DNA of 64,000 nt from Arctopsyche grandis (taxonomy: Eukaryota; Arthropoda; Insecta; Trichoptera; Hydropsychidae). The stretch spans positions 4,464,001 to 4,528,000 of the forward strand of contig NC_135360.1 of NCBI RefSeq assembly GCF_051622035.1, read 5' to 3'. The notes below the pieces were generated by a model. The model ran no database searches and was not told where the DNA came from. It saw only the letters and a program-made list of their open reading frames with translations. This document shows, piece after piece, positions 12,550 to 22,683 of the stretch (positions are counted from its first letter, which is position 1; each line of letters starts with the position of its first letter). A program made the position numbers and the translations under genes.

Positions 12550-13164
12550 AATCTCAATTATCGTTTATATAATATACACACGTGGACCTTCGATGACTTT
12601 AAGACACACTTTAAAGTGTGATTAGCGTTGAAAAGTCATCGTAATCGTCTGCGAGTGCATTTTATTACACTCGCACCATATTATAGTGTATCAATTATTT
12701 CTATTATAATTTATTTAATCTATAAGTTTTTACGAGTCCAAATATTTAGTTTAGTCGTTGAAGTGTTGTTGTGACGGTAACGAGACGAATACATTGTTAA
12801 CAGTTGTTGAATTGCATATATGCATATAGTCAGTGTTGTGAATGTTTCGAATCATTATTTCATTACAAAATGTGTATACGTACATTTTATAGTTTGTATT
12901 TAAAAAAATAGAGCAGTGCATTTTTTATGATTTTTAGTATATTTTATATACTGCTGAACAGAATCGGAAAGAATTTAATACTTTTTTTTATGAAGTTGCT
13001 GCTTAGATGCTTCGTCTATTTATTGATCATAAATTGTTTATGGAGGTTATGTCTTGGATCAAATTTTTATGTGTAGAATCGTAAAAATCAATAGTGAATC
13101 TTTTAATCTTACATATAATATGTAGCTCCATGTTATTTTATACCGATGCTGTTAAAGTAAGCCA

Positions 13165-13465
13165 TCATATATATAATAGCGCTATCCTGTGTGTATGTGT
13201 GTCTGTGTGCGATAACGTTCGCCTAACGTTTCGATTCGATATATGTACAGTTAAAATACTGCCAACAAAACGTACGAATATAATACGAACATAATAGCAG
13301 ATCAAGAAAAAACTTCTATATATAATGTTTGCTACCAATGTTTCATCTAGGGCAATAAGTTTCTGAGCATTTGGCGCCATCAATTTATAATTCATTTAAT
13401 TAATTGATTTTTCTATTGGTGTTTTATATTGTTTATATGTAGGTAGGTAGGCAGTTTTAACCATT
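13165..13465 (-). repeat. Dispersed repeat copy 2 (inverted partner of 1895-2190)
   Basis: The reverse complement matches 1895-2190, including the AACACCAATAGAAAAATTAA, ATGGCGC and TATATATAGAAGTTTTTTCTT landmarks. It lies downstream of the TMX2 stop. Confidence 0.6.
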
Positions 13466-13650
13466 TTATTTTCATATTAAATAATTACATGTATTTAAAT
13501 ATTTCATATTAAATAAGTATAGGTATTTGAAAAAAAATACGACTGTTTGCAGATCAAACACAGGATTGACACATTTCATTTTAATTAATAGCTTAATATG
13601 CCATAACTCTTAAAGTTCATTTATATTAGTGTAATAATAATTTTATTGAA

Positions 13651-13865
13651 TCTGATATATTAAACTGAAACGTGTCTGCAAGTCGTTTCTGATTGGCTGT
13701 CGTCAAAGTCGTTTCTGATTGGTTGCATTGGTCAAAGACGTTTGTGATTGGTCAGTCGTCAAATGATAATATTTTTCCGATTCAACAATAAATTTAATGA
13801 AAAAACAATTGAAGATTATTTTCAAGGTTTTCATTTACCGAGCGAAGCCGGGTAGCACCACTAGT
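13651..13865 (+). mobile_element. Short Helitron-like element, tandem copy 1
   Basis: Begins TCTGATATATTAAACTGAAA and ends GCGAAGCCGGGTAGCACCAC then TAG followed by T. The 5' TC, the GC-rich 3' hairpin region and the terminal CTAG before T are Helitron features. The body has three CGTTT(C/G)TGATTGG units. Nonautonomous. Confidence 0.6.
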
Positions 13866-13908
13866 AAATAAATAAATAAAATGCCCATTTGTTATATCTG
13901 GAATTAAT

Positions 13909-14107
13909 CTTATATATAAATCTGAAATGAGCCTGTAGCTCGTTTCTGATTGGCTGTCGTCAAAGTCGTTTCTAATTGGCTGGATTAGTCAAAGACGTTT
14001 GTGATTGGTCGGTCGTTAAATAACATTATATTTTTTCGATTCAAATAATAAATTTAATAAATGAACAATGATTCATTTTTATCGATCGAAGCCGGGTAGC
14101 ATCACTA
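13909..14107 (+). mobile_element. Short Helitron-like element, tandem copy 2
   Basis: Begins TCTTATATATAAATCTGAAA and ends CGAAGCCGGGTAGCATCACT then AG before T. The ~43-base spacer between copies 1 and 2 (AAATAAATAAAATG then CCCATTTGTTATATCTGGAA) is repeated after copy 2, so element plus flank form a tandem unit of about 255 bases. Confidence 0.6.
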
Positions 14108-14466
14108 GTAGTAGTAAATAAATAAAATGTCCATTTGTAATATATGGAATTAATGCTTCTTTTGTTTTTATTTCATAATTTTATTTGTATAAATAAATGT
14201 AAAGTTGTTAGTATATTTGAATAGTGGGCTTTTTAATCTTAGCTCTGATTTATACACTGATGTTGTTAAAGCAATAAAAATAAATAACAAAGCTTTTTTG
14301 TATTTGAGATGTATTTGTTTCGTTTCAATAAAACACAATTAATATAAAATGACTTTTTTGTTGTTGTTGTAATTACATATATGTATGTACAATGTAACAG
14401 AATTAATCGTACGATAGGTGTGAGTAAAAATATTAGATGGTCAAAAAATGAATGTTGGGTGTGCAT

Positions 14467-14892
14467 TCACACGAAGTAGTGGGGCTTCTTGGCGTTGATG
14501 CCGTAGTCGTGGAGCGCCGGCACCAGGTCTTCCATGGTCATCGTGTAGCGCTTCTCCTTGGGAGGCTTGTGGGGTTTGTTGTGCGAGGAGGAGGAGGAGG
14601 CCGAAGAGGAGGAGCGCGTCTTGCAGTGCTGGAGCGCGTCGTTGGCCACGTCGGCGAGGAACTTCTGCGCGGCGATGGCGATCAGCCGGAGCAGGCGAGG
14701 GTCGTGCGGCTCGAAGCCCGCCGCGGCCAAGTAGTGCGCCACCACTGGCTCCGGCACGGTCGGCGCGTACTCCTCCAGCTGCGCCGCCAGCTCGCTCAGC
14801 GCCCGCCCGCCCCCGCCCCCGCCTCCGCCCCCACCCACCAGCCCCCCCAGAGCCATCTCTTCGTCCGCAGGCGAGTCGGCGCGACGACTCAT
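14467..14892 (-). CDS. Taf10: Transcription initiation factor TFIID subunit 10
   Basis: TAF10 is a histone-fold subunit shared by TFIID and SAGA in the nucleus. The single-exon frame starts at the ATG at 14892 (MSRRADSPADEEMALGGL); a longer frame exists upstream but begins with GTG, so the ATG is chosen, giving 141 residues. The order is: acidic N-terminus, a glycine run, then LAAQLEEYAPTVPEPVVAHY and LRLIAIAAQKFLADVANDAL followed by QHCKTR, the TAF10 histone fold. A serine-rich low-complexity loop follows, then RYTMTMEDLVPALHDYGINA and KKPHYFV at the C-terminus, which matches the conserved end of animal TAF10. Both the glycine run and the serine linker are GC-rich, unlike the surrounding AT-rich DNA. 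It is convergent with TMX2, with two Helitrons between them. An old LTR copy begins just upstream of the start. Confidence 0.95.
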   Translation of the reverse strand: MSRRADSPADEEMALGGLVGGGGGGGGGGRALSELAAQLEEYAPTVPEPVVAHYLAAAGFEPHDPRLLRLIAIAAQKFLADVANDALQHCKTRSSSSASSSSSHNKPHKPPKEKRYTMTMEDLVPALHDYGINAKKPHYFV

Positions 14893-15017
14893 GGCAAACG
14901 TCACTCTGACACCTACCACCTGACAACTGACAGCTTCTACAATTTATCACTTACACATAACAGACAAATTGTCACGTATGTCGGAATTTGGGTCGGCTAC
15001 TAATGATTTAAGGTCTG

Positions 15018-16342
15018 TGTCCGAGCCAAAAGCCCTCATGGCCGTCGGTTGTCCTCTTACGGCTTTGGCTTTTGTTTTCCCTCTTTTACACCGACCATCT
15101 GTCAGTCGCTCTAGATTAGGCTTGGGCATAGTAGTTTGCAACTGAGATCGCTGTTTAGTTCGCCGCTCCTAAACGAACTAGTTCGCTCTTCTAGTTCGTC
15201 AGCTCCCAGATCGAATCAGTGAAAGGCAGATCGTTCGCTCGTTTTGGCTCGATGACAGAATAACACATGACGCAAAAAAGAAAACAAAAATAATCAAATT
15301 TTTTTATATATTTTTTTAGAAATAATCAACAATTATATTACTTTTAGGTACTGGTTAGTTCTTATAAAAAATATCACTTACACTTATAAAGTTGTTACCT
15401 AACAATTAAACATAATGACTTGTTTGAGTGAGATCGTATGTATAAAAAAAAATGAAATAGAAAAAAAATATTACATATTACTATGTAAAAATATCAATTT
15501 GGACACTTTATTCGATGAAGATAGTGTTCTACGTTCATTAAGGACTTGAACTTAAAGTATATTACAGAAATTAATTAATTGTTATTATACATTAGAAACG
15601 TAAGTTATCTGATAACAACAGTGTCTTATTATTTTAAAATTTATTTAACGTTCGGTTAACATCACTATCGCTCATTCGGTCACGAACTAATGAACTTAGT
15701 CTTGTGTAGTTCGCGAACGAACTGTCTTGTGTAGTTCGCGAACGAACTAGACCGTAAGAGACTAAACAAGACGCGCATGTGCAGTGAGCGAGCGGCCGTC
15801 CCACTCTCGCTCATTCGGTCACGAACTAGTGAACTATGGAACGAGGAGTGAGGGAACTAGTTCGATTAGTTCACCTGTGGGAGCGCTCTTACGACCTAGT
15901 TCGTTCGCGAACTACACAAGCCTACTCTAGATTCTCCCGTGGGTCCGGCGCCCGGTGATCCCGTCGCGGACCGCCAGATGCAGCGTCCCTCGTAAAAGCC
16001 GGCCTCGAACTAAGGCAGGCTGGCCCCGTGATCCGCCCAAGTCTGATCACGGCGAGCGCTCATTGGCATCATAGAAGCCCTCCGAGGAGTATGGCTTCTT
16101 CCATAGTCGTGCCTCACCGACTATGTCTACCGACTATGCTCGACCACGTGTTCGACCCAAGCCTCGAACACGGCGAGCTCTCAGACGCCCGCTATTCGCC
16201 GGCCGAGAAGGTCTTGGCGTGGCTGGTCTACCTTGCCTGACCAGCCAGCGTATTCAATCTACAGCCCCCGCCATAAAGGGGCAGAGGCGAGAGGCGCCGA
16301 GAAACTCCCCGGCTCGCCATCTACTCCTTAATAAACGAGGAT
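15018..16342 (+). mobile_element. LTR, family L2 copy (interrupted by hAT element, truncated)
   Basis: The GC-rich block 16140-16342 (GCGTGGCTGGTCTACCTTGC, then CATAAAGGGGCAGAGGCG, then AATAAACGAGG) matches the reverse complement of the solo LTR at 37896-38279 and the copy at 52711-53012. The part left of the hAT insertion (15018-15116, with ATGGCCGT and CTCTTACGG) also resembles the L2 5' end, so the LTR probably starts near 15018 and was split by the 808-bp insertion at 15117. It ends abruptly at the hAT-like CAGTGGCGGCTCG near 16344. The middle (15933-16140) is diverged from the other copies. Confidence 0.55.
15117..15924. mobile_element. hAT nonautonomous element with perfect 8-bp target duplication
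   Basis: The element is 808 bp and flanked by CTCTAGAT at 15109-15116 and 15925-15932. The ends are TAGGCTTGGGCATAG and, reverse-complemented, TAGGCTTGTGTAGTT. An 8-bp duplication and TAGGC-type ends are diagnostic of hAT. It has no transposase frame. Inside, AGTTCGCGAACGAACT is repeated near 15706 and 15732, and CATTCGGTCACGAACTA near 15673 and 15815: subterminal repeats of the type hAT transposases bind. Confidence 0.85.
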
Positions 16343-16343
16343 A

Positions 16344-17440
16344 TAATCAGTGGCGGCTCGTAATAATTTTTAGTGGCGGGGCTGCACTGAAAAGTTGTCT
16401 AAAAAATGTCACCATAATTGTTCTATCATGTCATAACAGGACAAAATAAGCACAATTTTTGGCGTACGACCACTTACATGTGGATTTAAGTATTATTGAA
16501 AAAAAAACTAGCAGTTTTAAAAATAACTAAAAAACTAGATGAGGGCTCGTACACAACCAATTAAGAGTAACGAAAACGAATAAAGCTGTGATCGTGCGAT
16601 TCAACTAATCAAATGTAAGATCAAGCGCGCGAAATCTTACACAAACTGACAGATGAATGTTGTTTAACAGGCGAAGGCTGCCGACTATCCAGCCCAAAAC
16701 GGCAGAGTGAGTGAAAGAGAAAGAGCTATCTGCAGTTGCAAATAGCTCTTTCTCGTTCCGAAACTCCGGGCTGCGTGGCGTTCAGAGCGGCACTGTAAAA
16801 CTTTACAGCCAGTACAGCAACATTTTAATTCATCTGTCACCATACAAGTTAGTGGGGTCTGTTCCGACCAAGTCTTCATGGTCAGCTTTCGTGGCGTTAC
16901 GACCAAAGGAGCCGTTTTGGAGGGAGATCGGCGCCGAGCGCGCGTCCCCGCCTTCTATTCGTTTTCCGCTTCGGTCGAGTGAACATCTCTGTTCGCTACC
17001 GAGTTTGTTCCCACCACCGAGTCCCGATCAGCTCAGCCTGGATCGGCAGACGATACTGGAAGTACAGCTTCAGTATACGTCCGGTGAGAAGTGAGGAAAT
17101 CCTGGTCTTTCTTCGTCGAAGTCAGATCACGTAGTCACGTGAGGAGTGAGGTTATCATAACCTCTCGAACACGTGCGCGCTAATTTCACGACGGACTCCC
17201 CCCCCCCCCCTGCTTATTCTCTGTATTTATACATATATAAAATACAGTCACCATACAAACAGAATTACAACCTGTTTTTATTATTATACAATTTCCTCCC
17301 TTTTTCCACATCACGCATCCCACGCACATTACGAAGGAGAAAGGGACATAGCAGAGCAGCCGACATCAGCAGAGACCAGACCACCGACGACGAAGGAAGG
17401 CACCTTGAGGAAACCAGCCCCGCCCACGCTTACCACGAGC
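16344..17440. other. Intergenic, probable degraded repeats
   Basis: Starts with hAT-end-like CAGTGGCGGCTCG. A GC-rich block at 16840-17100 with many open but meaningless frames looks like LTR or MITE sequence. A poly-C run lies near 17199-17212. No gene recognised. Confidence 0.35.
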
Positions 17441-17469
17441 TTCTACAAAACCGACTTCCGGGGTGCTCT

Positions 17470-17755
17470 CGAGTTGAACATCCCTGGAGTCTGTACATTT
17501 TGATCCGGTTCGAAGGATAATGCTTCCTTATATTTTGTAGATTTTTTGGTGATTTGTGTTTTTATTTTATCCAGTATTGTTTCAAATTGGTATCGGTTCA
17601 TACGGAAATATTTAAAAAAAATTTGTCCATCATCCACAAGCTCCTTATACAGTGTCCAAAACTCTCCTTCGGTTTTTCTATTTTTTAACATGGGATGCAC
17701 ATCAAAACGCCTCCGTGCTTTTTTATTGCCTTCTTGAGCTTCTTCTTCCAACAAC
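17470..17755 (-). pseudogene. PIF/Harbinger transposase fragment (N-terminal)
   Basis: The minus-strand frame reads RRFDVHPMLKNRKTEGEFWT then LYKELVDDGQIFFKYFRMNR, YQFETILDKIKTQITKKSTK. This is the usual N-terminal part of HARBI1-like PIF/Harbinger transposases, in which a short helical region precedes the DDE nuclease. The catalytic domain is absent and the downstream residues (from about 17470 leftwards) no longer match. Dead fragment. Confidence 0.7.
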
Positions 17756-17791
17756 GTGATTATACATCATTTTTATACGAAATTTTTTTAG

Positions 17792-18653
17792 TCTTCAATT
17801 GTTTCTCTCGTCGAAATAAATCAATTAATTAAATCATTTCAGAGGTAAAATTTATCGGATTGTGGGAATCCCAATGCACTAACAACTGGAGATTAAAACA
17901 ATTAATAAATTAACAAGTGCCAACGCACCACGCACTCACTCTACTTGACCACGTGTGCACACAGCTGCAAGGCACCGGCAACAAAGCTCGCTTACTTGAC
18001 CACGTGTGCGCACAGCTGCAAGGCGACCAACTCGCTTACGCCAAAAGCGTATAAAAGGGAGTTTTGAAAAGAAAACTTCAGTCAACATCCAGCTTCTGAC
18101 CAGCCACTACTACACTACGCTGACCTGGAGGATCAACCAGCAAACGAGCCAAAGATCTTCTGAACATAACCCACTACCGAACCAGAAACAATCTGCCACA
18201 TCCAGAGACACCTGAACATAGCTGACTGCCAAGCCAGCAACACTGCCACATCCAGAGACGCCTGAACATAGCAAAATGCCGAGCCAACTACCCCACAATG
18301 GAAGAACGTTTGCAATTCAGCCGGATCCAGAGCAACGACACATTACAGATCCAGCGGCCGCACGACACCAGTCAGCAGCCAATAGCCGTTTCGAGAATAC
18401 TACGATTCCAGCCGCTTCAACAACATATTTATACACTTGTATATTCAAACAATAAAATACCTTATCCAAACAAACAGCAGTAATAACTACTAAAACACAG
18501 ACGAACCTGTCTATAAAACATGGCGGACTGGTGATGAAGAACACCTTCACAACTAGATTAGTCCCCATAGGATAATGTCTTCAATTGTTTCTCTCGTCGA
18601 AATAAATCAAATAATTAAATCCATCTCAGAGGTAAAATTTATCGGATAATGTT
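17792..18653. repeat. Tandem 75-80 bp repeat split by an LTR
   Basis: GTCTTCAATTGTTTCTCTCG through AGAGGTAAAATTTATCGGAT occurs at 17792-17860 and again at 18576-18650. A short piece ATCGGATAATGT recurs near 18712. The two long copies are separated only by the candidate LTR at 17861-18569, so they were adjacent before the insertion. Confidence 0.75.
17861..18569 (+). mobile_element. Candidate solo LTR, 709 bp, GGAT duplication
   Basis: Begins TGTGGGAATCCCAATGC and ends GATTAGTCCCCATA, flanked by GGAT at 17857-17860 and 18570-18573. A TATA box (GCGTATAAAAGGGAG near 18048) and AATAAA (18451-18456) lie in the expected order for an LTR. Two internal duplications are seen: TTGACCACGTGTG(C/G)CACAGC units about 54 bases apart near 17945 and 18000, and CTGCCACATCCAGAGAC units about 53 bases apart near 18191 and 18244. 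The ATA end rather than CA is unusual, so the right border may be off by a few bases. Confidence 0.55.
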
Positions 18654-19116
18654 CTAAGCCCTCAACATGAGGCCACCACCCCCCCGACGAATACAGTCCA
18701 AGAGACCCTATCGGATAATGTGTGATTATTAATTTTATTTCGACGAAAGAAAAAAAAACCCTTTTACAAATCACCGACAGTTTTTTTGTTAAATGTTTCA
18801 TCGACGGCCGAAACACAGTAGTATATCGTGACGACTTTTAATATGAAATAACAACAAGGTTTTTTTCGCTCGTAATCAGAGAAATTATAATATTTCTCTG
18901 GTTGTAATGCGTATCGTCGTAATTCAAAACATCAACGATGATCTAATTTTAGTTCAATCTCGCTCTTTAGCTTAATTTTGATATTTAAATTCAATTTTTT
19001 CAATTTTTATTTCGATATTTTGTACGCTACTGGTTTTAAAAGTTGGCCCAAAATCGTCGTTGGTTTGGTGCGTACGGACCATTACATCAACTGAACATAA
19101 GTAAACGTCCGCTTAC

Positions 19117-19432
19117 AAACACAGTGTTTTCGGTAAACGGACTACTAGTCATATGTAAACCAGTCACAGGACAACCGGTCGCTCTAGATCGGTCAAACGT
19201 GATCACCCGTCACACTAAAACTGGTCACGAGAAAACTGGTCACACCCTAAAATCGGTCAACCAGTTTTCTCGTGATCGATTTAAAAGGGTGTGACCGTTT
19301 TTCTCGTGACCAGTTTTAGGGTGTGACCAGTTTTAGTGTGACGGGTGATCACGTGTGACCAATCTAGAGCGACCGGTTGTCCTGTGACCAGTTCACATTT
19401 GACTAATAATCACCGAACCAGTGTTTTCATCG
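19117..19432. mobile_element. Foldback (long inverted repeat) element
   Basis: Arms of roughly 110 bases (about 19146-19255 and 19288-19404) are near-perfect reverse complements. Landmarks are ACAACCGGTCGCTCTAGATC on the left and TCTAGAGCGACCGGTTGTCC on the right, and repeated CTGGTCACG/CGTGACCAG units. Outer ends GTTTTCGG and CCGAACCAGTG extend the pairing loosely. No coding capacity. Lies 220 bases upstream of the MULE-type gene. Confidence 0.8.
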
Positions 19433-19650
19433 CCCTCGAAACACTACATACTACACTTTGAACTCAGTGTGTTTGTAGTAGTTTGACGTTCTATAAGTGT
19501 AACCCCCCCCCCCCTGCCAACTCCAAAGCCCAATGTCAGGTACCTGCGCTAGCCTAAAAGTCCTCCTGCAAGTACCCCAGCTACCGACTGCGTACTTCTC
19601 GATCGTTGCTGACGGGTGGTTTGTTTGTTTCACGTTTTAGTTCTTCCAAA

Positions 19651-22600
19651 ATGTTGCCGATTTCTTTGCCCACACAATTCAAGCACAGGGTTGAAAGTGC
19701 GTCCGAAAATGGAGAACAGGTGAAAGTATACGCAGCTCTTACCAATGAACAGTTCGATAACTGGGTAGCCATTTACTCAGAATTAACTTCTACAAGGTGG
19801 AACACTCGAAATACAAAAAAAAATAAAAACAATGAAATTTGCAGGTTAGTTGATCCAACTTTCAAATATATATGTATGTATACAACTGTGAACTAAAAAT
19901 GCTGTGTATAATATAATGCTAACGTCTGTGTTTCATATTATTTTTTTTTTAGAAAAATATACGTATGTCACCATGGTGCTCATAAGAAAGTAAAAGCATG
20001 CAAAATTAAAACAAAGAACCGAAACTGCACAGCCAAAATCACCATATCGATAAAAAACGTAAATAAAAGTTCCAAATGGAAGTATCTTCACATAAGGGTA
20101 AAATTCCAAATTGATTTACTCAACACTTATGTTTTTGCATTTTTTTTTTATTTGTTATTATGGATGAGGATCCTTCGAATATAAGAGTAGATATTGGTGA
20201 AACTCACGGTCTGATCCCATTTCACACTGTCAAATATAATAAAATTACCTTCCGAATATCTTTTAATAGAACAGTATATCTTTTAATGGTTTCATTTCAT
20301 TAAACCTTTGATTTGATTCCATATGCCTTTGAATATATTTCATTTTATATAACAAGGAAATGATAAATTCTTGTAACTTTTGTTCATAATTAAAATTGCA
20401 TTTTAACAGTCTCGTTCATTGTCCAGACAAATATAATTCGTTTAAAGAAATGTAGTATACATAGAAGTAGAATGCATAGAATGGTCATTGTTAACAAAAG
20501 TATCGTCTTAAAGCGAGCCATCGAAGAGAGACGAAGTTTAGCAAACAATGAACAAACTCTGCCGCGCAGAGTTTTTGTAGCAACATTTTTGGAGGCTGAG
20601 AGCGATTCTATGCATTCTACTTCCATGGTAGTATATAAAGGCCAAAATTTGTAGAACAGTGTTATTATTTCCAGCAATAGTAAAGCAAACTAATTTAATT
20701 AAATTAAACTTTTTAGGAAAATTTACCAGCTATTATTTTAATAAAAAATACCCATTCTCACGATACTACTTCTGCCGAGGCTTTGGGGTACTTAAAGCCT
20801 TCAGTTCCCATTAGAAACAGCTACATGGAGTATTTTAAAAATGACTTTACTCCGATGGAAGCCATCAAGCACCACAAAAGAATAATGGAGCTACGGAACC
20901 TCAGTGAAGCAGACCTGGAAAAGGCATCACTTTTCCCAAAACACAGATCTGTTTTGCATTTGTACCAGAAATGGACAAAGCAGAATTTGGGGGTAAAAAT
21001 TACCGATGCTGCTTTGATTGAGGTTTTTGGATTATTTTTTCTTTTATTACTCGTATATTTTTATCGAAATATTCAACTGTGATTTGTAAATTTAAAAGGT
21101 ACTTTTTTTTTCAGAAAATAGAAGAAAAAAAAAGTTTATATGAAGAGAATGGTGTTATCGTCAAAACGTGTTTAGAGCCATTTTCCATCGTCGTCATAAC
21201 TCCTGTGATGAAAAGAGCTCACAATTTGCCGTGTGCCAAATACATAGTATTTGTGGACAGCACGGCATCTTGTGACACACAAAGGCACAGCATCACTTTC
21301 ATTCTGACAATGAACGCTGGTGGTGCTGTGCCTTTGGCTCTTCTCATCACCGACGGCCAAACTACTGAGGAATACACTTCAGTATTCACTCTCTTAAAAG
21401 AGGCCATCGGCGAGTTTGGCTTCGGTGGATTGGGCTCGCCTTACTGCTTCTTGACTGATGATAGTGATGCTGAGCGAACGTCTCTTGGAAATGTTTTTCC
21501 TAACGCGAAGTTACTTCTGTCCATCTTTCATATAGGGCAATCTATTTGGAGATGGCTTTGCAATGCAAAGCATAACATTTTAAAAGAAGACCAACCAATT
21601 TTATTTCGTTTGTTCCAAAGAATTTATTCAGCAAGAAGTACAATACAGGCCCAAGAAGCCTTCGAGTCAGCAAATACAAGTGATATATCACTTAAATATT
21701 TGAATTGGATAAAACATACGTCAAAATATTGGGAAAGGAAAGAATGCTGGTGTATGGCTTATCGTGATACTAGAATGCTCGGTAACCGAACAAACAATTT
21801 TACAGAAATTACTGTCAGAATTTTTAAGGACATTATTTTACAGAGGTTTAAATCCTACAATGGGTTGTCTCTAGTCGATTCTATTTGTACTGATATGGAA
21901 AAATATTATGTAGCCAAGTATTCAGATTATGCTCACGGCAGAATTGATAAAAAGAGGTTTCATTTGCAATTTGAATTTGATAAGTCAAAATACTTACAGA
22001 AAGAAATGATCGTAAAAATAGATGACGATAATTACCTAATACCGAGTGAAACGATCACGGGAAAAATATATGAGGTGGATTTAACTCTCGGACACTGTAC
22101 TTGCGAGATAGGACGCTTTGGCAAAATTTGTAAACATCAAACTGTTGTTTATTCGTTGCATCTAGATATGTCAGAAGATGATACCGCAGAAGAAAGGTAT
22201 TCTTGGGCTGTGTTAGCCTTAGGTGAAGATCTACCACTAAGGTCTATAAACACTATCGCAAATACGAGTGAACCATCTTCCAGTGTCGTGGAATGTACAA
22301 CAAATGTTCAAGATAGTTCAAACAAAATTGTTGAAATAGAAGAAGAAATGATGAACATGTTTGAAGAATCCTGCCAGTTGCTTAGAGCTAAAATTCTTCC
22401 GAATGTTCCCAAAAAATCTTTACAAACACTGATTACAAATTTTAAGAACATCAATACACCAGAACAATGTTGTGAATGGGTTGAATGGATTAATCAAAGG
22501 AATAAACTACATCATAGATCATTCATTAGCATTGATCCTTCGGCTATATCAAGGAGGAATGCTATTGACACAATAGGCAAAAATAGACTGAAGGGCGGCC

Positions 22601-22683
22601 AGCAATCTGTGGACGAACCCAAAAGAAAAAATTTGCGGGAAGGTATTTCTCTAGTTTATGGGGGAAAGTATTTCCATTTATAA
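19651..22683 (+). CDS. MULE-type transposase with SWIM zinc finger (four exons, intact)
   Basis: Exons: 19651-19844, 19953-20097, 20717-21022 and 21115-22683. All introns are GT-AG, phases agree, and the joined frame is 737 residues with no break. The N-terminal part across exons 1-3 (KIYVCHHGAHKKVKACKIKT, KNRNCTAKITI, then NTHSHD) is a FLYWCH/WRKY-GCM1-like zinc-binding domain with its C-C...HxH ligands split by introns. The fourth exon holds the MULE DDE domain: AKYIVFVDSTASCD (first Asp), CFLTDDSDAE (second Asp) and LLLSIFHIGQSIWRWL, the helix typical of MULE transposases. Near the end HCTCEIGRFGKICKHQ is a SWIM finger (CxC-x7-CxH). The C-terminal ~170 residues are acidic, then basic. MULE transposases cut and paste DNA; many eukaryotic copies are domesticated as transcription factors. 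The start is the ATG at 19651; an in-frame upstream extension exists. No terminal inverted repeats were found. Confidence 0.8.
20440..20645. mobile_element. MITE in intron 2 of the MULE-type gene
   Basis: The ends GTAGTATACATAGAAGTAGA (then ATGCATAGAAT) and, reverse-complemented, TACTACCATGGAAGTAGAAT (then GCATAGAAT) form a terminal inverted repeat of about 28 bases. A small hairpin CTCTGCCGCGCAGAG lies inside. Open frames over it are mirror images of the repeat. Confidence 0.6.

Noticed and set aside
14441..15003. Other long frames over TAF10 (183 and 169 residues)
   Set aside because: They are shadows of the GC-rich TAF10 coding sequence, made of Arg/Gly/Ala codon frames.
16711..17520. Proline- and serine-rich frames of 115-127 residues
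   Set aside because: They lie in GC-rich repeat sequence with poly-C; no splice or family evidence.
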